A stretch of 14,701 nucleotides of DNA, from positions 1 through 14,701 of the forward strand of contig JAIDXU010000225.1 of assembly GCA_029058455.1 (NCBI GenBank). The letters run 5' to 3'. Under the pieces are notes generated by a model. It was given only the letters and a program-made list of their open reading frames with translations. It searched no databases and had not been told where the DNA came from. The position numbers and the translations under genes are program-made. Origin of the DNA: Paramuribaculum sp. (lineage in GTDB: Bacteria > Bacteroidota > Bacteroidia > Bacteroidales > Muribaculaceae). Shown here in pieces: positions 8,106-14,701 of this stretch (position 1 is its first letter; each line of letters begins with the position of its first letter).

Positions 8106-9653
8106 ATGCTTGTAAAAGTCTACGGCGCCGCAGTGAGCGGCATTGACGCTCTACCGGTAACTATTGAGGTATCTGTAGAGCGAGGGTCGGCCTTTTCGAT
8201 AGTGGGCCTCGCTGACACCGCTGTCAAGGAAAGCTATCAGCGCGTGGCTACCGCCACAGCCCAGAGCGGTCTGGAGTTTCCGCGACGCAGAATCGTGGTT
8301 AACCTCAGCCCCGCCGATCTCCGCAAAGAGGGATCGGCTTTTGACCTTCCCATAGCCATAGGACTGCTTGCAGGCAATGAGACAGTAAAAGATAGTTTTC
8401 TGTCGCAATATATGATTATGGGAGAGCTGAGTCTCGACGGCTCGGTATTACCGATCAAAGGCGCTCTTCCTATTGCCATCAAAGCCCGCGAACTCGGTTT
8501 CAAGGGCCTCATTCTGCCCGAAGCCAACGCTACCGAAGCGGCCGTGGTCAATAATCTTGATGTATATGGGGTGAACTCCCTGCTGCAGGTGGTGGAATTT
8601 TTCAACAGCGGCGCCACGGGTCTCTCTCCGGTGATTGTCAACACCCGTCAGGAATTTGCTGAGGCCAACAATATTTTTGACATGGATTTCTCGGAGGTCA
8701 AGGGACAAGAGAATGTGAAACGTGCCTTTGAAGTGGCTTGCGCCGGCGGTCATAACATTCTCATGGTTGGCCCTCCCGGAGCCGGAAAATCGATGATGGC
8801 CAAACGTGTGCCTACAATCCTCCCGCCGTTTACACTGCCTGAAGCCCTCGAGACCACTAAGATTCATTCGGTAGCCGGCAAACTGCCACGCGGCTCCAGG
8901 CTTATGACCACACGCCCTTTCCGCTCCCCTCACCACACCATCTCGCCCGTAGCTCTTGTAGGTGGAGGTTCCAACCCAATGCCCGGAGAAATTTCCCTCG
9001 CCCACAACGGTGTGCTTTTTCTCGATGAGTTTCCGGAGTTTCCGCGCACGGTGCTCGAAGTGCTCCGCCAGCCTCTTGAAGACCGCCACATCTCCATTTC
9101 CCGTGCGCGTTATACTATTGACTACCCTGCCGGATTCATGCTTGTGGCGTCGATGAATCCATGCCCCTGCGGCTACTACAACCATCCGGTCAAAGAATGT
9201 ACCTGTCCGCCGGGAGCCGTGCGCAAATATCTTTCGCGCATTTCCGGGCCGCTGCTCGACCGCATAGACATTCAAGTCGAGATACTACCTGTGGATCTCG
9301 ACAGCCTCACGTCAGCGCCCGCCGGCGAGCCAAGCTCGGCCATAAGACAGCGCGTTGTCAAGGCGCGCAAAATTCAGCTTGACCGCTTTGCCGATCAGCC
9401 CGGAATATATTGCAACGCTCAGATGAATTCGCGCCTCATGGCCATTCATGCGCCACTCTCTCCGGAGTGTATGAAGATACTCAAAACCGCAATGACCAAA
9501 TTTGACATGAGCGCCCGAGCTTTCGACCGCATTGTCAAGGTGGCGCGAACAATAGCCGACCTCGACAGCGCGCCCGACATACTCCCCGCCCACATGCTCG
9601 AAGCCGTCTCCTACCGCAACCTCGACCGCGCCTCCTGGGGCGCCCACTACTGA
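8106..9653 (+). CDS. comM: YifB/ComM family Mg-chelatase-like AAA+ ATPase
   Basis: ComM-type proteins are AAA+ motors that extend branch migration of integrated single-stranded DNA during natural transformation; in many Bacteroidota the protein is annotated YifB and its role is untested. The 515-residue product contains a Lon-like ChlI domain (about 5-160; VNLSPADLRKEGSAFDLPIA), the AAA+ Mg-chelatase domain with Walker A GPPGAGKS at 222-229 and Walker B VLFLDE ending at 308, and the C-terminal lid (LLDRIDI onward). A Cys cluster (MNPCPCGYY at 350-358, then ECTC; Cys353, 355, 365, 367) is typical of the family and probably binds zinc. The ATG at 8106 fits the family start MLVKVYG; a GTG at 8088 would add six residues. 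It follows secG by 135 bp and is convergent with uvrC. Confidence 0.93.
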   Translation: MLVKVYGAAVSGIDALPVTIEVSVERGSAFSIVGLADTAVKESYQRVATATAQSGLEFPRRRIVVNLSPADLRKEGSAFDLPIAIGLLAGNETVKDSFLSQYMIMGELSLDGSVLPIKGALPIAIKARELGFKGLILPEANATEAAVVNNLDVYGVNSLLQVVEFFNSGATGLSPVIVNTRQEFAEANNIFDMDFSEVKGQENVKRAFEVACAGGHNILMVGPPGAGKSMMAKRVPTILPPFTLPEALETTKIHSVAGKLPRGSRLMTTRPFRSPHHTISPVALVGGGSNPMPGEISLAHNGVLFLDEFPEFPRTVLEVLRQPLEDRHISISRARYTIDYPAGFMLVASMNPCPCGYYNHPVKECTCPPGAVRKYLSRISGPLLDRIDIQVEILPVDLDSLTSAPAGEPSSAIRQRVVKARKIQLDRFADQPGIYCNAQMNSRLMAIHAPLSPECMKILKTAMTKFDMSARAFDRIVKVARTIADLDSAPDILPAHMLEAVSYRNLDRASWGAHY

Positions 9654-9672
9654 CCCCCAAAAAAGAAGGAAT

Positions 9673-9695
9673 CAAACTTACTACAATTTGTAGTA
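9673..9695 (-). promoter_or_regulatory. BlaI/MecI-like palindrome overlapping a -7-like motif
   Basis: tactacaatttgtagta (9679-9695) is a perfect 8-bp inverted repeat around one base. Its ACTACA-ATT-TGTAGT form resembles operators of BlaI/MecI-family repressors. On the minus strand it runs straight into TAAGTTTG (9680-9673), a match to the Bacteroidota -7 element, sharing two bases with it. There is no TTG at -33. The only sequence downstream is antisense to the end of yifB, and no repressor gene is nearby, so this may be a leftover site or chance. Confidence 0.3.
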
Positions 9696-9729
9696 CATTG
9701 AAATTAAAGGCGGCTGACGGCAAGGTCAT

Positions 9730-9790
9730 ATTGGGCTAATTGGGCTAATTGGGCTAATTGGGCTAATTGGGCTAATTTGACTAATTGGGA
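9730..9790. repeat. 9-bp tandem repeat array, unit attgggcta
   Basis: Five perfect head-to-tail copies of attgggcta (9730-9774) are followed by one degenerate copy, atttgacta, and a partial attggga. The array ends three bases before the uvrC stop codon, in the spacer between convergent yifB and uvrC. It is too short-phased for CRISPR and has no spacers. The same core, aattgggct, appears twice at 324-332 and 414-422. Confidence 0.9.
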
Positions 9791-9793
9791 TTG

Positions 9794-11605
9794 TTAGTCG
9801 GAGGGATGGAGGGCGTTGAAGATAATTGATGCTTTAGAGGGGCCGACAATGGCGGCGATGTCGTCGATGTCTGCCTCGGAGAGACGTTTCACACTGCGGA
9901 AATGTGTCAGCAACGCCTCACGGCTTTTCTCCCCGATGCCCTTGATTGAGTCGAGTTGCGACACCGTCTGCGACTTGCTGCGACGGTTGCGATGATGAGT
10001 AATGCCGAAACGGTGGGCCTCGTCGCGAAGCTGCTGCACCACCCTGAGCGAATCGCTGTTTTTATCAATATATAGTGGAATCGAGTCGCCGGGGAAATAG
10101 ATTTCCTCAAGACGCTTCGCGATGCCTACCACAGCGATTTTGCCACGCAGACCCATCGAGTCGAGAGCCTCCACAGCCGCGCTCAATTGCCCTTTGCCGC
10201 CGTCAACCACTATAAGCTGAGGCAAACCCTCACCCTCGTTCATTAAACGCGTGTAGCGCCTCGTAAGCACCTCTTTCATCGATGCAAAATCATCCGGGCC
10301 CTCGACGGTCTTGATATTGAAATGGCGATAGTCTTTTTTGGAGGGTTTTCCGTCGCGAAACACCACACAGCTCGCCACAGGATTCGTGCCCTGAATATTG
10401 GAGTTGTCGAAGCACTCTATGTGGTGAGGCAGCTCGGTGAGGCGGAAGTCGCTTTTCATTCGTTCAAGCAGTTTTTCGGTGCGTTGCTCGGGATTTTTGC
10501 GCGCCATCTGATTGAGCATGTCAATGCGGTGCTGACGGGCGTTGCGCTCACTCACATCGAGCAGTTTGGCCTTGTCGCCTTTCACAGGTATTATGAATGT
10601 CACACCCGGCATTTCGGTGTCGGGCTTCGATGCCACAACCACCTCCTCAAACTTCACGCCGAGACGGGTGGCAACCTCATTCATGGCATAGCTCAACAAC
10701 TGCTGGGGAGTTTCGTCGAGGCGACGTTTATATTCGAGCGTGAGGCTTCGCACCACCGCTCCGCGACGCACGTGCATGTAGTTGATAAACACATCCGAGC
10801 CGTCGTCGTCAATGCCAAACACATCTATATCGCCGATTGTCTGGCTCACGATAACACTCTTGGCGCAATAACGCTCCACAAGAATATGCTGTTCCTTTAG
10901 CTTCTGTGCTTCCTCAAAACGCAACTCCTCGGCCAGAGAAGCCATTTCAGTGCGCAGATGAGTGAGCAATTCGCTCATATCTCCGCGCAAAATCTGCTTC
11001 ACGCGCTCGATTTTGGCATTATATTCTTCGGGAGTTACAAGCCCTGTGCAACATCCGGGACAACGTTTCAGATGATAATCGAGACAAAGCCGCCCCCTTC
11101 CCCTGGCCACATATTCAGGAGTGATGGCATGGGCGCATGAGCGTATAGGATAAAGCTCTCTTATCAGCTCAAGCACCGCCCTCGCCGACCCGGTGTCGGT
11201 ATAGGGGCCGTAATATTTTGACCCGTCCTTAATGCGCTTTCTGGTCATAAACACACGCGGATAAGTCTCGTTGGTCACAACGATCCAAGGGTAAGATTTA
11301 TCATCCTTGAGCAACACGTTATATTTCGGCTTATACTCCTTAATCATCGAGTTTTCGAGATTAAGGGCGTCTTGCTCGGTAGGAACGACAATATATTTCA
11401 AATCGGCGATGGCACGCACAAGCAGATTGGTGCGTGTCGACTCATGAGTGCGATTAAAATAGCTCGAAACCCTACGCTTCAGGTTCTTTGCCTTACCTAC
11501 ATATATGACATTACCCTCGGCGTCATAATACATATACACGCCGGGGGTAGCGGGCATCACCGCTATCTTTTCTTCTACTATCTGTGTGCGTTTATGTTTA
11601 GCCAT
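9794..11605 (-). CDS. uvrC: Excinuclease ABC subunit C
   Basis: UvrC is the nuclease of nucleotide excision repair; with UvrB it cuts on both sides of a DNA lesion. The 603-residue product has the N-terminal GIY-YIG nuclease (GVYMYY at 22-27, YVG at 35-37, Arg45, and Glu in NLENSMIKEYKPKYN) for the 3' incision. A cysteine set at 157, 174, 182 and 185/186 matches the iron-sulphur cluster ligands described in E. coli UvrC. The UVR motif for UvrB contact follows (about 200-235), then the RNase H-like 5' nuclease (HIECFDNSNIQGTNPVASCV; IVVDGGKGQL) and C-terminal helix-hairpin-helix motifs (SIKGIGEKSREALL). The ATG at 11605 is chosen over one 10 codons upstream because MAKHKRTQIVEEKIAVMP matches family spacing and the longer start overlaps a hairpin. 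It is the last gene of the ybeY-mnmG-apt-uvrC run. Confidence 0.96.
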   Translation of the reverse strand: MAKHKRTQIVEEKIAVMPATPGVYMYYDAEGNVIYVGKAKNLKRRVSSYFNRTHESTRTNLLVRAIADLKYIVVPTEQDALNLENSMIKEYKPKYNVLLKDDKSYPWIVVTNETYPRVFMTRKRIKDGSKYYGPYTDTGSARAVLELIRELYPIRSCAHAITPEYVARGRGRLCLDYHLKRCPGCCTGLVTPEEYNAKIERVKQILRGDMSELLTHLRTEMASLAEELRFEEAQKLKEQHILVERYCAKSVIVSQTIGDIDVFGIDDDGSDVFINYMHVRRGAVVRSLTLEYKRRLDETPQQLLSYAMNEVATRLGVKFEEVVVASKPDTEMPGVTFIIPVKGDKAKLLDVSERNARQHRIDMLNQMARKNPEQRTEKLLERMKSDFRLTELPHHIECFDNSNIQGTNPVASCVVFRDGKPSKKDYRHFNIKTVEGPDDFASMKEVLTRRYTRLMNEGEGLPQLIVVDGGKGQLSAAVEALDSMGLRGKIAVVGIAKRLEEIYFPGDSIPLYIDKNSDSLRVVQQLRDEAHRFGITHHRNRRSKSQTVSQLDSIKGIGEKSREALLTHFRSVKRLSEADIDDIAAIVGPSKASIIFNALHPSD

Positions 11606-11622
11606 AGTTCTACATACTGATA

Positions 11623-11655
11623 ACGGCCATGACAACGCAATATTGTCATGGCCGT
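11623..11655 (-). terminator. Perfect 13-bp hairpin between apt and uvrC
   Basis: ACGGCCATGACAA (11623-11635) and TTGTCATGGCCGT (11643-11655) are perfect complements around a 7-nt loop. It begins 22 nt after the apt stop and ends 17 nt before the uvrC start. There is no U-run after it on the minus strand, so it may act as a weak terminator, an RNA-processing site or a 3'-end stabiliser that lowers uvrC relative to apt. Confidence 0.6.
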
Positions 11656-11677
11656 CTATACCCTTGTGCTAAAAGAA

Positions 11678-12196
11678 TCAATATGAGAGGAGCGCGGTTA
11701 CCTCGGCATCGGCGGGAAGATTGGCGCGGCCGTTGAGAGCGGAGATCTCGATAATGAAGTTCACATAGATTTTCTTGGGATTCATCGACTTCACAAGCTC
11801 ATATACAGCGTTCATGGTGCCTCCGGTGGCAAGCACATCATCGTGGATCACTACCACATCGTCGGGCGTAATGGCATCGCGGTGAATCTCGACGGTGTCA
11901 GTGCCATATTCCTTTTCGTATGACACCGAAACCGTATCGGCGGGAAGCTTGCCCGGCTTTCTTGCAGGCACAAAACCGGCACCCAGTTCAAAGGCAAGGA
12001 TAGAGCCGCCGATAAATCCGCGGCTTTCGATACCCACCACTTTGGTAACCCCTTTGTCGCGATAAAGCTGCGAAAGATCCCAGCCGATAATGTGGAGTGC
12101 GCGGGGATCCTTGAAGGCGGTAGTGAGATCTTTAAATATCACACCTTTCTGGGGGAAATCCATGATGTCACGGATTTTTGACTTGATATATTCCAT
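11678..12196 (-). CDS. apt: Adenine phosphoribosyltransferase
   Basis: Apt converts adenine and PRPP to AMP in purine salvage, in the cytoplasm. The 172-residue product fits the family. The N-terminus MEYIKSKIRDIMDFPQKGVIFKDLT carries the FP-KGV-F-D pattern, VVGIESRGFIGG (53-64) lies by the active site, and the PRPP-binding motif is VVVIHDDVLATGGT (114-127). The common VVDDLLATGGT appears here with His before the two Asp residues and Val after them. The start at 12196 matches the family; the longer frame from a GTG at 12271 would run through the parS site. It follows mnmG by 71 bp, a gap that contains parS, and may still be cotranscribed with it. Confidence 0.96.
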   Translation of the reverse strand: MEYIKSKIRDIMDFPQKGVIFKDLTTAFKDPRALHIIGWDLSQLYRDKGVTKVVGIESRGFIGGSILAFELGAGFVPARKPGKLPADTVSVSYEKEYGTDTVEIHRDAITPDDVVVIHDDVLATGGTMNAVYELVKSMNPKKIYVNFIIEISALNGRANLPADAEVTALLSY

Positions 12197-12250
12197 GATA
12201 AAATAAATAGGAAGTATTACGTAATTATATGAATCTTGGTTGGTTAAGAG

Positions 12251-12266
12251 TGTTCCACGTGAAACA
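12251..12266. other. parS centromere site (ParB binding)
   Basis: TGTTCCACGTGAAACA is identical to a well-known Bacillus subtilis parS sequence and fits the broadly conserved consensus TGTTNCACGTGAAACA. ParB-CTP dimers load here and spread to form the partition complex that ParA segregates. It lies one base beyond the mnmG stop codon and 54 bp before the apt start, outside coding sequence. parS sites usually lie in the origin-proximal part of the chromosome, so its presence suggests the window is near oriC. No parA, parB or dnaA gene is in view. Confidence 0.9.
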
Positions 12267-12267
12267 A

Positions 12268-14148
12268 TCACCTGCTTGCGAGAAGCAGCAGAATATTTAC
12301 ATCGGATGGAGAAATGCCGGGAATACGCGAAGCCTGAGCGATAGTTTCGGGATCGATACGGGCAAGCTTCTGACGAGCCTCGGTAGAGAGCGAGTGAAGA
12401 GTAGAATAATCAAACTTGCCCTTGATTCTGATATTCTCGAGACGCTTGATTCTGTCGGCCACCATCTGCTCGCGCTCTATATAGCCTTGATATTTTATAA
12501 GAATCTCGGCAGCCTCGACAATCTCTTCAAAGCGGTCACCGTCGATAATCTCCCCTACACGGGCGCCAAATTCAGGCACAGCCGAGAAAAGATCAACTAA
12601 AGAAAGCTGAGGGCGAAGAATCAGATCATAGATAGAAATTCTCTGCTTTATCGGTGAGGTTTCGCGACTTTCAAGAAAAGGATTTATAGCCGAAGGATCA
12701 ACTTTCATCTCACGGGCAGCCCCTATAAGAGCGTCACGCTTCTCGCGCTTGGTCGACATAAGACGGAAACGCTGCTCGGAAGCAAGCCCGAGGTTATATG
12801 CCTTTTCGGTAAGTCTCATATCCGCGTCATCCTGCCGCAGGAGAATACGATATTCAGCCCGCGAGGTAAACATTCTGTAAGGCTCATCGACACCTTTGGT
12901 AACGAGATCATCGATCAGCACACCTATGTAGGCCTCGTCACGCGCAAGAGTAAGAAGTTCTCCGCCACGCAAGCAGAGCGCAGCGTTGGCACCGGCCACA
13001 AGACCCTGCGCAGCCGCTTCCTCATATCCGGTTGTTCCATTGATCTGACCTGCAAAAAAGAGATTTGAAATAAGCTTCGTTTCCAGAGTATGATAGAGCT
13101 GTGTAGGATCGAAGAAGTCATATTCTATGGCATAACCGGGACGATAGATCTGCACATCTTTCAACGCAGGCACGGTAGCGATAGCCTCAAACTGCACATC
13201 GAGAGGGAGCGAAGATGAGAAACCGTTAAGATACATCTCACAAGTCTCCTCCCCTTCCGGCTCAAGAAACAACTGATGTTCCTGCTTATCGGCAAAGGTC
13301 ACAATTTTTGTTTCTATACTGGGGCAATAACGGGGGCCGATACTCTTGATCTGACCGTTATAAAGCGGCGAATCGGGAAGGCCGCGACGCAAAATCTCGT
13401 GAGTCTCGGGATTGGTGTACATTATATAGCACTCACGCTGCTTTAGCTCGCGATTAACCTCGGGCAGATAAGAGAACTTATGAAAATCATTATCTCCCTG
13501 CTGAGGAACGGTCTTTGAATAATCAACGGTTCTGCCGTCAATTCTCACAGGAGTGCCGGTTTTCATGCGGTCGACAACAAAGCCAAGCTCGCGTAATTGC
13601 TCAGTAAGGCCATGCGAGGCCAGCTCGGCAGTGCGGCCGCCCGGAGTCATGACGCGACCCACATGCATAAGACCATTAAGGAAAGTGCCGTTTGTCAGCA
13701 CAACCGATTTAGCCCTAAACTCCACGCCCAAACCGGTAACAATACCGACTACAGCTCCATTTTCTATGATGAGAGAGGTGACATTATCCTGCCACATCGA
13801 GAGACCGGGAGTAGTCTCAAGATAATGGCGCATTGTCTGACTGTAACGGTTACGGTCGCTCTGCGCACGAGGACTCCACATTGCCGGGCCCTTGCTGCGG
13901 TTGAGCATACGAAACTGAATGGCCGTGCGGTCGGCCACAATTCCCATCAATCCGCCCAAAGCATCAATTTCTCTCACGATCTGCCCCTTTGCAATACCAC
14001 CGATAGCGGGATTACAGCTCATTTGGGCAATCTTGTTCATGTCGTGGGTTATAAGCAACGTATCAGCACCAAGACGTGCGGCAGCATGAGCAGCCTCACA
14101 TCCGGCATGACCGGCACCCACCACTATAACATCGTATGAAAATCTCAT
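12268..14148 (-). CDS. mnmG: tRNA uridine-5-carboxymethylaminomethyl modification enzyme MnmG
   Basis: MnmG (GidA), with the GTPase MnmE, uses FAD, NADH and methylene-tetrahydrofolate to modify the wobble uridine (U34) of several tRNAs. The 626-residue product starts MRFSYDVIVVGAGHAGCEAA, with the FAD-binding GxGxxG at 11-16. Family signatures CNPAIGGIAKG and GPRYCPSIETKI (from residue 271, Cys275) are present, as is the second FAD contact FAGQINGTTGYEEAAAQG. The C-terminal helical domain ends IPGISPSDVNILLLLASR, the region that binds MnmE and tRNA. The ATG is 9 nt after the ybeY stop, so the two are cotranscribed. A parS site begins just after its stop codon; gidA/mnmG is often found near chromosome origins. 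Confidence 0.98.
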   Translation of the reverse strand: MRFSYDVIVVGAGHAGCEAAHAAARLGADTLLITHDMNKIAQMSCNPAIGGIAKGQIVREIDALGGLMGIVADRTAIQFRMLNRSKGPAMWSPRAQSDRNRYSQTMRHYLETTPGLSMWQDNVTSLIIENGAVVGIVTGLGVEFRAKSVVLTNGTFLNGLMHVGRVMTPGGRTAELASHGLTEQLRELGFVVDRMKTGTPVRIDGRTVDYSKTVPQQGDNDFHKFSYLPEVNRELKQRECYIMYTNPETHEILRRGLPDSPLYNGQIKSIGPRYCPSIETKIVTFADKQEHQLFLEPEGEETCEMYLNGFSSSLPLDVQFEAIATVPALKDVQIYRPGYAIEYDFFDPTQLYHTLETKLISNLFFAGQINGTTGYEEAAAQGLVAGANAALCLRGGELLTLARDEAYIGVLIDDLVTKGVDEPYRMFTSRAEYRILLRQDDADMRLTEKAYNLGLASEQRFRLMSTKREKRDALIGAAREMKVDPSAINPFLESRETSPIKQRISIYDLILRPQLSLVDLFSAVPEFGARVGEIIDGDRFEEIVEAAEILIKYQGYIEREQMVADRIKRLENIRIKGKFDYSTLHSLSTEARQKLARIDPETIAQASRIPGISPSDVNILLLLASR

Positions 14149-14157
14149 TTCAGAAAA

Positions 14158-14592
14158 TCAACTGAAACATTGGTTAAAAAGCTCGAGAGCTTCATTTTCG
14201 TTTTGCTCCATAATCTCACGCTCACCGGGCAATTTATCATTAATGCCACAAAGGTGAAGAACACCATGAACAATCACTCTCAGCAACTCGCTGCGATAGT
14301 CCACGCCAAGTTGCGCTGCGTTAGATCTCACAGTGTCGAGAGATATGACAATATCACCGGCTATACGGTTGCCCGAAGTATAGTCGAAGGTAATAATGTC
14401 AGTGAAGTAGCTGTGGTTCAGATACTTAATGTTATAGTCAAGGATATTGGCGTCATCTGTAAGAAGATAATTCACTCTTACCATCTCAAAGCCATGATTA
14501 TCAGCAACTTTACACAGCCAAGTCTCAACTTTTTCAAAATCGAGAGCAGGCATTACGGTATCTAAAGCCTCCCAAGTAAAAATATGACTCAT
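14158..14592 (-). CDS. ybeY: Endoribonuclease YbeY
   Basis: YbeY is a zinc-dependent endoribonuclease involved in 16S rRNA 3'-end maturation and ribosome quality control. The 144-residue product has the family's core, LNHSYFTDIITFDY, AGDIVISLDTV and the metal motif HGVLHLCGIND (His109, His113). In the common motif HGxLHLxGYDH the third ligand is histidine; here that position is Asp119. I recall the same Asp in other Bacteroidota YbeY proteins, so it is probably a lineage variant and not a loss of function. It is the first gene of the ybeY-mnmG-apt-uvrC run and has a promoter about 20 nt upstream. Confidence 0.95.
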   Translation of the reverse strand: MSHIFTWEALDTVMPALDFEKVETWLCKVADNHGFEMVRVNYLLTDDANILDYNIKYLNHSYFTDIITFDYTSGNRIAGDIVISLDTVRSNAAQLGVDYRSELLRVIVHGVLHLCGINDKLPGEREIMEQNENEALELFNQCFS

Positions 14593-14611
14593 AAACTTGA
14601 AATTTAAGTTA

Positions 14612-14644
14612 CAAAATTAATAAATCTTTAGCTTAAATTGTCAA
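14612..14644 (-). promoter_or_regulatory. Bacteroidota-type promoter for ybeY operon
   Basis: On the minus strand TTG (14642-14644) is followed after 22 nt by TAATTTTG (14612-14619), matching the -33/-7 consensus with a slightly long spacer. Transcription should start near 14605, leaving a very short leader before the ATG at 14592. The surrounding DNA is A+T-rich. Confidence 0.6.
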
Positions 14645-14701
14645 GGGTGGGTGAAAAAAGGATGCAAAGAAACCAATGAACGGCAATAAAGAGGCTCAAT
14701 C

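Noticed and set aside
8448..9275. Long minus-strand open frame (275 codons) opposite yifB
   Set aside because: It is antisense to a conserved AAA+ ATPase, its translation is rich in His, Arg and Gly with no family resemblance, and no promoter precedes it.
9730..9790. CRISPR-like appearance of the tandem array
   Set aside because: The unit is 9 bp with no intervening spacers and no cas gene is nearby.
10322..10900. Plus-strand open frame (192 codons) opposite uvrC
   Set aside because: It lies wholly antisense to the recognisable UvrC sequence and resembles no family.
12197..12271. Longer apt start from a GTG
   Set aside because: It would read through the parS site and overlap the mnmG stop; the ATG at 12196 matches the family.
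14676..14701. Possible divergent gene starting at ATG 14676
   Set aside because: Only eight codons are visible before the window ends and no promoter match precedes it.

Overview
The window is chromosomal housekeeping DNA from a member of the Bacteroidota, most likely order Bacteroidales and possibly a Muribaculaceae-like gut bacterium. The evidence is threefold. Promoters have the Bacteroidota form (TTG, about 20 nt, TAnnTTTG). Ribosome-binding purine tracts are not evident at most starts. The protein variants and gene strings are typical of the group: pyrG-yidC, rbfA-FtsX permease, lptE-TPR gene-secG, and ybeY-mnmG-apt-uvrC. The family-level placement is inference from protein flavour only.

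Layout. (1) 1-223, minus: the N-terminus of a secreted protein, probably a GH36 alpha-galactosidase, cut by the window edge. It has its own promoter but no ATG, GTG or TTG start. (2) 224-432: a spacer with a duplicated repeat block. (3) 433-6018, minus: pyrG, yidC, rbfA and a LolC/LolE-type permease in one direction, probably one transcription unit. The yidC-rbfA gap holds three segments that could form mutually exclusive hairpins. (4) 6019-6289: a divergent promoter region. (5) 6290-7970, plus: lptE, a proline-rich TPR-like gene and secG, followed by yifB/comM to 9653. (6) 9654-9793: a convergent spacer with a BlaI/MecI-like dyad and a 9-bp tandem repeat. (7) 9794-14592, minus: ybeY, mnmG, apt and uvrC. 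A 16-bp sequence identical to the canonical ParB-binding site parS lies between mnmG and apt, and a strong hairpin separates apt from uvrC.

The genes cover CTP synthesis, inner-membrane protein insertion (YidC, SecG), outer-membrane lipoprotein and LPS transport (LolC/E-like, LptE), ribosome maturation (RbfA, YbeY), tRNA wobble modification (MnmG), purine salvage (Apt), nucleotide excision repair (UvrC) and natural-transformation or branch-migration functions (YifB/ComM). I see no mobile element, phage, CRISPR array, tRNA, rRNA or defence/secondary-metabolism cluster, and no convincing new multi-gene system. The most interesting signals are non-coding: the parS site, the competing hairpins before rbfA, the orphan operator-like dyad and the shared 9-bp repeat core.
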